From Tetmemena sp. SeJ-2015 (taxonomy: Eukaryota; Ciliophora; Spirotrichea; Sporadotrichida; Oxytrichidae): 64,000 nt of DNA. The notes beneath the pieces were generated by a model that did not search any database, was not told where the DNA came from, and saw only the letters and a list, made by a program, of their open reading frames with translations. Made by a program: the position numbers and the translations under genes. Below are positions 46,193 to 57,020 of this stretch, one piece after another. The stretch is from NCBI GenBank assembly GCA_027382625.1, contig JAJKFJ010021001.1:1-64000 (forward strand). The letters run 5' to 3'. Each line of letters opens with the position of its first letter. Within the stretch, counting starts at the first letter, position 1.

Positions 46193-47279
46193 ACCGGATT
46201 ACTTTTAAATATTTATTTTAATTACGAGATTCTACCTTCCTCAGCTTTGATTAGAAAGCAAAACACGAGCCCTGCTTAATGCTAAACTTATAATCTTATA
46301 TTAAAATAAAAGCATTTTTTAGATGAAAATAAATAAACTATACGTGTTATTGTATTAGTTTTCCCTTTATTAATTAAACATTATTATTTTGGTAGCCATT
46401 TCAATCTAAGACACAATAAATTATAAACAATGATATGCCCAAAACTGGAATAAATAATTATTTTGTAATTCATTGTGAGTAAACTTAATCAATTGAACTA
46501 TTCTCGTATATAAGGTTTGATCGGTAGCTTTGATTTTTACATTTTTTTAAATATAAAACAAAATAAACTTATTTTTTAAGTTTATACAAGGGGTATATAA
46601 GAATATTTAATCCAAACAATTTTGGATTTGAGGCTGGATAAGCCCCAGATATCTATGCAACGAGTAGTGTAGGATAGTTATATTTTATTTAATTGCTAGG
46701 AGATTATACTTATAGCTATTCTTTCCTTCCAAATATGGGAACTAGACAACTTATAAGGAGCAAAAAGTACGGAAACGTTCTTTAAATTATTTATTTTTTT
46801 ATAGTAATTTATTTTTTATTCTCTTCTTTGGAGTACATGAGTAAATTCACACAGCAATCTTCTTTTATTGAAAATACAATATGTCAATTATGAGTTTTTC
46901 ATAAATTAATAGAAACTTTACTATTTTCATTCTTTTATTTATTATTCTTCGTTAAAAATTTAAATTAAGCATAAGGATATTGTAATTTTAAAAGAATAGG
47001 ATCGTTGTTAGAAGCTATAACTCAGGCATAATCATTTATTTTCTAAATATAAATAGTTATAATTAAATTATATGTCAATCAATTATGCTTTATAATTTAT
47101 TTGAGATACTTTAAAATATTTAGATGAGCATATAAACCTATGCAAAAGTAGCTTAGCTAAGTCTCACTAAACTGTACTCCTAGTAAATAAGGCGATCCTA
47201 TTTTTTCACAGTGCAAAGAATTCAATATATAAATAGTTATAGTTTTTAATCTGGCTACCTTCAGCTATCAAGATGCTAT

Positions 47280-49400
47280 AACTAAGATGTATATATTTAT
47301 TATAATTTATTTATCGCAATCAATGATCTCCCTTTTAGTTTCCCAAGAGGAATAATATTTAAAAAAATAAATTAATTAGAATTGCATCCCAAAAAAATTA
47401 ATTGAAATCTTACTCATCGTAGTAATAATAGTTGCTGTTAGATTTCAAATTTTCAAAAGCTTAGTATTACTAAAATTTAATACAAAAATGTAAAGTTGTT
47501 AATTAATATTTGCTATTTTCGAATATGGACCTCTTTAAAAATTTGTTTAGAATTTATCAAATTAAATTTTAAATTAAGAGATTAATTGTATCATTCATAA
47601 ATTTTTTATTTAAAAATACTTAGAATAAAAACAATATTTTTAGTAGATCGCTATTATGATATGAATAGCATAGAAAATTGACTAATGATATAAATCCTAA
47701 AATTCTTTCCATAAGAAAAAACTATAAGAGTGGGAATATAATTGCGCATGGAAGTTTGAATAAGACTTTATTATAATAGAGCTTTGCGAAAACATAGACA
47801 AATTTTCATTTTTTTAAATTAAAAGAGATTTTCCATGAATCATAGAGCCTAAAACTTCGAAAGCTCCCTATTTTTCCTTGATTTTTTTATCGTAAAGTAG
47901 CTTAGTTAGTGCAATTCTTTTCAATTTCCCTCTGAAACTTTAATAGATGCCCGTTTTTTAGTTAAGTTAATTTAGACTGCGTGCTGTCTCAAACTTTTGT
48001 AGCATTATATTACAATTCTTTAAAATCTTATTCGAGATATTCCAGTTCTTCTCAACTTTATTAACAGAAAATTTGAATATTTTATATAAAATATGAACCA
48101 TTTTTATTTAATTTAATTAGTGGGAGGAGAATTTTTTTTATTAAACTTCAAAAGATACTGTAGCTGCAAATTGTAAATTTTATGGTACAATTTTAAGACA
48201 CGATTTTGAATAATTATTTGTAATTAACTTAAGATGATGGAAGTTTATTTCTCAAAATCTAGATTGTCTAACTCCTTGCATCTAAAAATAATATCTAAGG
48301 CGTCTTGAATTTCACTGTATCTTTCCTCTATGTCTTCATAGTTTGCATATTTTTACCAAAGATCAGCAAGAAGAAAAAAATATAGAGCGAGGTTGATAAC
48401 AATTTAACTTCTTTCATATGAGGCAAGTTTTTACAAACAATTATCTATTTCATCTATAATTTATTAAGAGCTCTCGCTTGCTCTTATTTAAAGTAGTAAT
48501 TTTGAATACTCTGGCTGCAAAAAATAAAAATTTGTTGCAATTGATAGAGAGCTTTGACGGTCTTATAACCCAATGAGAAAAGCCTCTTAGTTTAATAGAA
48601 TAAAAAATATTTTGATGGTGCCTGATTAAAATGGATAAGCGCATTTTCTACAAAGTGCAATTTTCTTTGTAGGGTTAAAAATGCCACCATGAACATAGCA
48701 ATATACACCGGGCTTTTCATAATTTGCGCATTTGGGCTAAGTGAAGCTTATTTTTAACTTCTTAACTTATAAACTTTCCATTTAGCAGTTTATATCTTTA
48801 ATTTATATCTTCTAATTCTTTCAATATAGGTGTGAGGAAAGCGATTAAGTTATATAAGAGTGAAGAAACATATGAAAGAAATCTGAAAATTTTAACTGCA
48901 CACCATCATGAAGAGTAGATCCCATTTCATAACGTTTTTTAATCTAAAAAGTAATTCCTTCCTTTTTGAGGTCAATCTGCTAACCAATATCTTCTTTTGA
49001 TTATCCTTCTGAGAATCTCCTCACTGAATTCCCAGTTCTTTGCTATTAGAGCGCTTTTTATATATTTTTGCGCAAACTTCACAATTTGCATCTTTAGATC
49101 ATTTTATAGCCAACATTAATTAATCAATAGCAAGTAGGCACTCATCATAAGCAATTTTTGCAGCTCCACTGACATAGAGATCATACAGCGACTTGCGATT
49201 CTTAGATATATTAAAATTTATCTTTTCCGCATGCTCAATATAATCAGTTAGGTTACTGATGAGTTTCTTTCTAGTAGCTTACACTAACTCTTGATTATGA
49301 GTGTGACTGGTAAATTCCTCATTTGTCAGAAATTTAATATACAAGTTAGACTCATTAGAATAATAAATGTACATTAATTTATTTATACTACTCCTTTTGG
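47280..49400 (-). pseudogene. Right-end gene of repeat copy E, partly well preserved
   Basis: On -: a long clean block from about 49,325 to 49,130 (SHTHNQELVQATRKKLISNL, then INFNISKNRKSLYDLYVSGA and AYDECLLAIDQLMLAIK), then about 49,095-48,985 KFAQKYIKSALIAKNWEFSE and ILRRIIKRRYWLAD before TGA. Further blocks are VENALIHFNQAPSKYFLFY (about 48,630), KYANYEDIEERYSEIQDALD (about 48,310), KNWNISNKILKN (about 48,045), SFRGKLKRIALTK (about 47,930). The K-N-W-x-[IF]-S motif occurs twice, suggesting an internal repeat. This copy is the best candidate for a still-coding member. Unknown function. Confidence 0.5.
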
Positions 49401-50340
49401 ATGCAGTTCATGGTGCGCCAAGCTAAAACTATCAATTTTATAACTTTTAGCTTTCTTTCTCGATGTTTAAATAATTAATATCCTTATAACAAATAATAAA
49501 TAAATTAAAACAGTAAAAAAGAATGAACAAAGTTAATTAAGGAAAAAATTGAGAATTGTGGATGAAGTGAGATATAAAAAATTTTGTAATGGATTTAATC
49601 ATAAGAAGGAGAAGGATATAAATTTATAATTACTGTCCAAAAAGTTCTCATGATAAATAAATCTCACAACTTTGCATCCTCTTAATTTTTGAAGGAAAAG
49701 GTAGTTATGAAAGTATTACAATCATTTGCAAAGCAGAAAATTATCAATATCAATTATTTGTACTCTTATTCTAGCAAATAATGGATAAAAAAAATACTTA
49801 AAGATAAAGATATTTAACCCAATGATGATCTATCTAAATGTATCTGTTTAAAAGATCATCCTTGATTAATTATTTTCCTAATTAAAATACTTTGCTTGCA
49901 TTGGGCTATTTTAACAACATTTTTATAAATTTTATTGAAATATTTAATGTTAAGGAAAGCACTTGCTGCAATAACTTTGCGATGAGATAGGGTCATAGAA
50001 CTTGGCAGACTTGAAAATTCCCGATAAAGGACAATCCTTATTGCATCTTGGATGGCCAGGATAAATTAAATTGGATAAATTCTTATAAATTACTTTCTGC
50101 TGGTGCATGAAACTTAACTTTTTATATTAACTTTTATACTTATTTAAAAATTAACTTTTTATTTATCAATAATTGTGTATAAGTTAAAATAATTTGCAGT
50201 TGAATGAATGATCATCTTATATTTAGATATATTTTGAGTGCTCTTTCTTCTCTGTTAGAATAGAATTGTACATCTTATTTGTTTAAATTTTGAGAGGAGA
50301 ATAAAAAGAAATTAGTTATTTAAAGTCCTTGTCTTGTTCG
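49400..50340. other. AT-rich spacer between the repeat island and the P4-ATPase gene
   Basis: No gene or repeat island identified in about 900 bp of AT-rich DNA. It should include the 3' flank of the P4-ATPase gene at its right side. Confidence 0.4.
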
Positions 50341-50348
50341 TAATTTTC

Positions 50349-53300
50349 TCAAGAGTTGATAGCATTTCCTCCAAAATAGTTGTGATGAATGCTGTCTCTG
50401 CTGAATTAATGTAAATATTTTTTATTGAATAAGTTTTTTGAAAGTTTCTCTCATGGTGGCATCAAAATCTTGCTCATCAAGGGACTCCTGAATTGATGCA
50501 AGTCTAACACTTCTTAAAATACAAGGTCTTAATATAATATGTTATTATTTCTCCTGTGCTCACTCTCATTGCTGAAAATTTAGTCGTTCATGACTACTTT
50601 GGGCTTGAAATTAGACATCACTCCCGCTCTGAACTTATTGAACAAGTTCTCAGTGATTTGAGGAGCATGCCCAGCCTCTTGAGAGAAAGCAAAACCACGG
50701 TCTATAAAATACATAAAGCTATAAGGGAAATATTACGATGAAGGGTTGTGACTCTTCTCCTTGATAAGGCATGATCATGCTAGATCATGTAAACATTACA
50801 AATATTTCTATTGAAGCTAAAATGAGATTGGGGATTTATTCAAGTTTCCTCTTCTTTTCTTTTTCAGCTATCTCTTTGAGGATTTTGATTTCATATTGCG
50901 CTAGATTCATACCATTGTCAATTAATATGCAAGCCCCTCCCACGAAAAATATTCTATTAAAAAAATTATATTGCTATGTAGCAGAGGGTGTTCGTGAATA
51001 CTATATTGAACAAGAGATAGATGTCAGTGAAGGTTTCCATCAGGTTCATTAAAGGAAAAAGTATATAATTATTTCATTACATAGAAGAAGATCACGAATG
51101 CAAAAATACTTCCCATTGCTAGGAAAATGGAAAAGAAGTCTTAAGTGTTGGAGATGGACAAAATTCATTTAAAATATTGTACTTAATTTTTAATCTTGAT
51201 GTTGACTAGAGTGACGACTCCCATATAAACGAATTGACCATCTACCATGAGCTCACTTGTTCTTCCATTTAAGTTATTGATACTCTCCATCGCATAAATG
51301 CAAAAGAATGCCACGAGAGCTCCCTACCATGCCCCATAGAATATCCAGCGCCAAAACTTCCATTTGCTAAAGCACTCATCTAAAAAATAGTAAGTGACCA
51401 TAAGCTAACTTACTATTCAAGCCCAACTTGTAATGATCTGGATTACTCATAAACTGTAGTCTAGTGTATTCATAATCAAAGAGCGCATAGTACATGATTG
51501 GATTACTGGTGAAGAAAAGATTGAATAGCTGATAAAGATAGGGATCGTAAAAAGTAACTCCAGAGAAGACTGAGCATATTCCATACCAGAATAGGGGATA
51601 CACGAAGATAATGTTCTTGTAAAACATGTAGCAAATAAGATAGCTATTTCTTCTATAAGCCTCTCTACCGTGGAAGAAGAGAAGAGTTTTCAAGAATTTG
51701 AATTAGCCAATCGCATAATCGCTAGCTCTTGCTGCTTATTAGCCTTCTAATCCACTTATGCCAATTCCAACATGAGCAGCAGTTATCATATTTACGTCAT
51801 TTGCTCCATCTCCAATAGAAAGAGTAGTGAGTTCTTTGTTCTTAAATCTAACCATAGTCACAATTTCGGCTTTCTGTTTCGGAGATACTCTACAAGCTAT
51901 GACCACATGTGCTGCTTGAGCTAATTCCAAGAACTCGTCTCTCACTCTTGCATTCTTGCAAATCTTAATCAAAGAGTCTCCAGAAACTATGACTGCATTT
52001 TGTCTTACCAGCTCAGTTAACTTCTAATCTCTTCTGTGCTAAGTTATTTGAAGCATAATATCCTTAGTCCTTTTCTCATCTATTATGAAAGTTTCCATTT
52101 CTGGATTCAAAAGATCACAACTAAAGCCTATGTTAATAGCAGTTTCAATTTTATCTCCAGTTAAAACCCATATCTTGATCCCTGCATCTTTTATAAATTT
52201 AATAGTGTCTGCGACATCATCTTATAGCTTATCCTCGATTGCGGTTGAGCCCATCAAGTTAATTTAAAATTAAGATCTAATACTATATAAGTTGAATTCC
52301 TTCTCAATTTTTTCAGCGACCTTATTAATTGCTTCCTCTCGATTGTAAGGGTTAACGAGGGCCTAGTCAAATTCAGCTTTCCATGATTGATAATACTCTT
52401 CAGAGACCTCTTTCAAGAAAATAATAATTCTCAGCAAGAAGAAGCGTTCTTAGTCCTTAATTAGCATACTTATCTAAATATTTTAGAGTCTTAGTAAGGA
52501 TAGGACTTCCGTCTTTCAATCTGGGAATAATTATGGAGTCTGCTCCTTTACACATAACTTTAATTTTCCCCTCTTCAGTCCTCACTATAACAGTCATTCT
52601 CTTTCTGGCTGAGGTAAATTCGATAAGGTTGAGTAGTTTGAAGTTCTTGATTTTGCCCTTAATATCAACTTGAATGTTATTTTCCTCATCTCTTCCGATA
52701 AATGTGTATTTGAAGAACTTAGCTGCATTTACAAGTGCAAGTTCATTTAACTAGTAAAATTTAATAATCATCAGGAGATGAAGCGTTGTAGTGAATTTAG
52801 CCATCTTTCTCCTCTACTATTATTGTGTGACAAACTGAGAGGATTTCCATCATGCTTTGCAGATAGGCATAATTAGGAGCTCCAGCGATGAGGTCCGATT
52901 CTACATGAGGATCATGGAAGTTTACATTTGTGATGTTCCTTTACTTCATATCACTCAAAACTTAAGTTGGAAGCTCCAAAACATTCTTTCCATAAGACTT
53001 ATTTCCAGCAGTGAATCTCTTGAACTCCATTATATTTTGAGTCAAGGTGCCTGTCTTATCTGAGAAAATATAGTGAACAGTTCCCAATTCAGATAAATAC
53101 TAAATAGTTTAAATTCTTCATTCAAATTAGAGGACTGAGCTTTAGCAAACCAAGTTTTATCTATTTGATTTAAGATATAATTGATTATAGTTTAGGCATA
53201 TCTTTACTTATATCATATATAGAAACATCCCAAGAGATAAAAGCAGCTTAGATAAACTTAACCATTTCTAGAGTAACAATCAGGGAGATAGGGACCAAAT

Positions 53301-54720
53301 TAACAAAACTGAGAAACCATGTTCCCCAGAGTGTCATTAAATTAATCATAAATGTCCTGTTATTTATGTCGTCCAAATAAGTGAAGTTCTATCTATAAAT
53401 TATTTCCCATATTGTGTTACTAATGGCTCCAATGAAACTCATCACAATTTGCATAACCACAATAATCAAAATGTAGTTGTTAGTCGATCTCTCTAACTTA
53501 GAAAACTTTGCCTTAGATCTCGCAGAATTCTTCATTATCTTAGTTTCATGCCCAGTGAAAACCACAATCCCATAAACATACTCAGTGTTCCTCAAGCTGC
53601 TGCCTCTTAAGAGCATTTAATCTACTGAAAGAGGAACATAGAGACTACCTTGCAGTGCTAAGGTACCCTCAAATTTATAAAGCATCTCATTAGGATTCTC
53701 ACACTCTACCTTTGCCCCTTTCAAACTATTTATCACTTCCTCATCATCTCTCGCTAAATCTATAGTCTCCTTGTTTGCAGACTTATGCTTTAGGTTAGTC
53801 TCTCCGTCGAGATTCTTAGTCTCAATATAGCATATACCTTTACTAGCCGAGCTATTCAGTAGAGCTATATCAGCCGGGAAGAATTCATCTTAGCGAATTT
53901 TGACTAGCATTCCAACATGCAAATCCTTCCAAAGAATCTATTCGAACTAGTGAGTATTTTAATTAGCAGCTAGGGTTTTTCGATTGTTCTCTATATTATC
54001 ACTCTTGTGACGTTTCAAGTCCTCAAAGATATCTTTAATCATGGAAACGAAGACTACGAAACTGAGAGGCATCAACATGATAGGTGCTCCACCTGAGTCT
54101 GAAATGGCAGGGATTAGCTATATCGAGATTAAGATTAAGGAATAGTCACTTTGTACTTACTTCTAGCATAGCCATTAGGAAAAAGTAGACATTAGACATT
54201 TTACTGAATTGATAGAACAGATTCTTGGGCAAGAAACTAACAACGTTATATTTTGAAGTGGCTATTCTGTTGTCGATGAAGGGCTTCTTATTGTCAAGCT
54301 TCTTGTTGTAAATCTTATAAATTTCAAAGCGTCGGGGCTCCATGCTTTGCATATCAATAATTTCTGACTCTGTTCGGTCGCGAACAGTTGATTATAAATA
54401 GTAAAAGAAGGATATAGTTATTGTTAGGTTGATTCGGAAATCTATAGTGGCAATTAGTGTTAAAGTAAGAGGGTAAATCCCAAATAATAATAAATCAAGG
54501 CTTACCCTTGAAGCTATACTGCTCCTTTCTTAGGCGCTTGTAGTTGAAGATCTGTCAGGGCTATCTTCCTCACGATCGAATCTTGACCTCTCTATCAATT
54601 CTTATTAATGACAAATGAATTTACCTAGGTCATCTAGAAGGGGCTCTGAGGATATGAATTCAGCGTCGAATTCTATTATACTCTAGCTAGCTGAGAGTGG
54701 GTCTTTATTTTTATTGCCTC
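50349..54720 (-). CDS. P4-type ATPase (phospholipid flippase)
   Basis: Membrane ATPase that moves phospholipids to the cytosolic leaflet. On -, N to [21 protein letters not shown] (54,270-54,210); TGTVTGHETK-like [13 protein letters not shown] (about 53,550); the phosphorylation motif [11 protein letters not shown] (about 53,060) with its Asp; SSPDD (about 52,790); [12 protein letters not shown] and [11 protein letters not shown] (51,900-51,790); [20 protein letters not shown] (about 51,710-51,660); then the last membrane segments and a tail with FAFSQEAG (about 50,690), usual for the family. Many introns; one clear case is at about 51,375-51,407, joining GLNN to [11 protein letters not shown]. 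Some breaks may be IESs. The N-terminal acidic block (about 54,700-54,620) lacks a clear ATG because TGA precedes it, so the start is approximate. The end is the first TGA after the tail (about 50,349). Confidence 0.93.
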
Positions 54721-54949
54721 ATAAAATTAAATTATGGTTTAATCTCATCTTCAAAAAGAATAAAATAAAGAATAAGAGCTAATTTCACAATGCATAACCA
54801 TCTAAATTTAATTTTCTAGGCTACTTTATAAAAATAAATTATTTAATAAATTATAATTATATTTACACTCCTTTTATTTAATTAATATCACTACCTTTCA
54901 TTTATTATCCAAAATTTTTATAAACGTTTAAATCTTTCCTCATTCATCA

Positions 54950-55795
54950 TCACATTTAGATTTCAATCTCTTGTACAGATCCTACCACACTTATTATATC
55001 TTTGAAAGTATACTTACAAATAGATTATCTCCTATCTTTGCAAAGCTGTCTATGTTCATTCTGTCTCCATATAGCAGGGATATCTTTTCATAAGAACTTA
55101 TGAGGTTCTTCTCTAATAAGATATGCATGAATGTTCTCAAAGAGGAATCTGTCTATGATAAATTGAAATCTATGTTTGAATAGCTGTCGTCCAAAATAAC
55201 TTCTAGGAACATCTAAAGCAGACTCACTTTCTTCTAACTTGCCAAGATTCAATTAAATCACAAATATCCTTATACTATATTATAGATATGTAAGGGAGTT
55301 TGGTTCAAAGAGTTTCCAATATTTATCTAGAAAAATGAATTTAGGAAATCTGATCATAAATTTTCAAATCTTACTTGTTGGATATGTATAAGACCCTTGG
55401 CCCACTTTTTCGTTAAATCTCCGGTCTGATTCTGATCACTTTCAGACTTCATAGCCGGGATATCAATCCCCAGGTTCAATCCTCTTATGAAGTTATCAAA
55501 TGAAGCTTCCTCCACAACCTAATGAAGTTAACACTAGAAGTTATTTTTACCTCATCATTTTGATTGAGCAAGAACTGAAGAACTTCTTTGAGAATATTTT
55601 GATCTCCCTCTTGCAAAATGGTACAGATGTGGTGAATCAGATACTCCCCACAAGAGTCAGTGATGCTCAGTAAATACTCTCCATTAAGGCGAACGTAGTT
55701 TGAAATTATCTAAGCCATGTAAGGCTTGTTTGTCTGGCACTCTGCGTACAAGTACTCAATGAATTTGTCAACTTTTGATGACTCAGCCAATCATA
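54950..55795 (-). CDS. Unknown alpha-helical protein, possibly lacking its 5' segment
   Basis: On - it reads SSKVDKFIEYLYAECQTNK, ISNYVRLNGEYLLSITDSCG, LKEVLQFLLNQNDE, an intron (GTAAAA..TTAG, about 55,517-55,551), then EEASFDNFIRGLNLGIDIPA, a second intron (about 55,325-55,372), FLEVILDDSYSNIDFNL, RMNIDSFAKIGDNLF, a third intron (GTAAGT..GTAG) and a short end before TGA (54,950-54,952). An odd segment at about 55,235-55,295 may be an IES. There is no good start: ATG-ATT-GGC-TGA precedes the coding block, so the first MDS may be elsewhere. Helical, HEAT-like in feel, but no family assigned. It is divergent from the next gene. Confidence 0.65.
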
Positions 55796-55819
55796 AATTT
55801 ACTCTTATAAATTAGAGAC

Positions 55820-56915
55820 ATGAAAATTGCTAATTTAGAATATGGTTTGAATGGTACCTTCCTGACAAAAGCATTGGATATCTCTTTGCGGTTAAATTTA
55901 TGTGATGGTTGCATCTTATATCGATCAATTTTTAATAATATACAGAATAGAAATGAGAAGATTTTAAATATGCTCTTGAGTGAATCTTTTCATCACCTTA
56001 TTTTATTAGGAACTTCACTTTATGAAATATTTGAAGCACTAACTTATATTATTGATTTGGCGATGAACAACATCAGACTGCAATCTGGAGCATACAATGA
56101 AAAGGTTTAGAGGAAGATTTCTCAATTAGAAGTCGCTTAACTAGAGCTGAATCTAATGCCTTCTTTAGATGAGTTGAAATACTATGAGGAATTACTTTTC
56201 GGTTAAAACTTCGAACTACAATCGCAGCTGAAGAATTAGAGTGAAGTTTATAAAATGGCTTTGAACTTTGCTTTTGACTTCGAAAGTGAAAGCATTGCGA
56301 TAGGGTGGAACTCTTTCATCCCCACTTTATATCTTAAGCTCGAGGACATCTCTAGAAGCTTCAAAGCTGCTATGAAATAAAGCACCTTATTTAGATAGCA
56401 ATTATATTTGTGTGAAGATTTTAGTTATTTGACTTGAAGAATTAGAAAAATAAGGAGAAGAAGTTGAAATTCAAGTTCTCAATGAAATCTCTTAAAGAGC
56501 AACTATTCTCTGAAGAAATGGCTAAAAAGATTTGCTTAAAGTCTAGTTTCGTGCATGAGATTGAAAAATTCTTGCTCAACAATAGATATTTACTGCAAGT
56601 CACGCAGAGAGCAGCCACAAGCTTCATTGAATAAATGGAAAATACTTATTAACAAATAATAATAAATTTACTGTCTCTATAGAATTGCAGTTTTAGAAGA
56701 AGACTGATGTGGATCTCTCAACTTTTGAGAATGATTAGAATTAGATTGGTCAGAATATTATTGTAGTTGATGTGAACTACAATAAAACTTTATAGAAATC
56801 CTATATTTAAAGAGAATTAAATTATAATTTATTAAAGACCAACCTCAAGAAGATTCAGATCCATCAAGTGACCGTAAGTTTAAAGGAGATATTACCGGTT
56901 TAATTACTATCATGA
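55820..56915 (+). CDS. Unknown protein, likely coiled-coil
   Basis: Starts MKIANLEYGLNGTFLTKALD and is open to about 56,437 using TAG/TAA as Gln (VQRKISQLEVAQLELNLMPS, LKLEDISRSFKAAMKQ). A break at about 56,430-56,460 (TGA in frame) is followed by KFKFSMKSLKEQLFSEEMAK. A second break near 56,640-56,685 is followed by FQKKTDVDLSTFENDQNQIG and LNYNLLKTNLKKIQIHQVT. The end is TGA at 56,913-56,915, or an intron starting GTAAG at about 56,873. Predicted mostly helical with coiled-coil segments; it may be a subunit of a tethering or scaffold complex, but I cannot name it. The breaks have no clean GT..AG solution and are IES candidates. Confidence 0.65.
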
Positions 56916-57020
56916 TAGCAGTCCGATCATTTAACTGAGATTGCTTTAGATATTTCGATATTTTCATTTTAGAATTTAAAAGATCTCTTATCTTAATGGT
57001 CAATTTAATTCCTAAATTTT

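Larger units (their letters stand above)
46190..49400 (+). repeat. Dispersed repeat family, copy E, right part
   Basis: Resumes the alignment with copy D exactly after the transposon: TTTTAAATATTTATTTTAAT and TACGAGATTCTA (46,202 on) against D at about 32,350. It continues through RIFNPNN (about 46,595), SFLPNMGTRQLIRSKKYGNV (about 46,725-46,785), ATCAATGATCTCCC (47,318) and CTCAAAATCTAGAT (48,252). The right end is set by the start of the - gene near 49,370. Confidence 0.7.

Noticed and set aside
50556..51052. Two open frames on + (61 and 93 codons) considered as small genes
   Set aside because: The - strand in this interval reads as the C-terminal membrane and tail region of the P4-ATPase ([18 protein letters not shown] and FAFSQEAG), so the + frames are shadows.
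55783..56870. CATCAA shared between the end of the + gene and the start of the - gene, considered as a scrambling pointer
   Set aside because: The two copies lie in different codon phases, so joining there would break the frame; six bases can match by chance.
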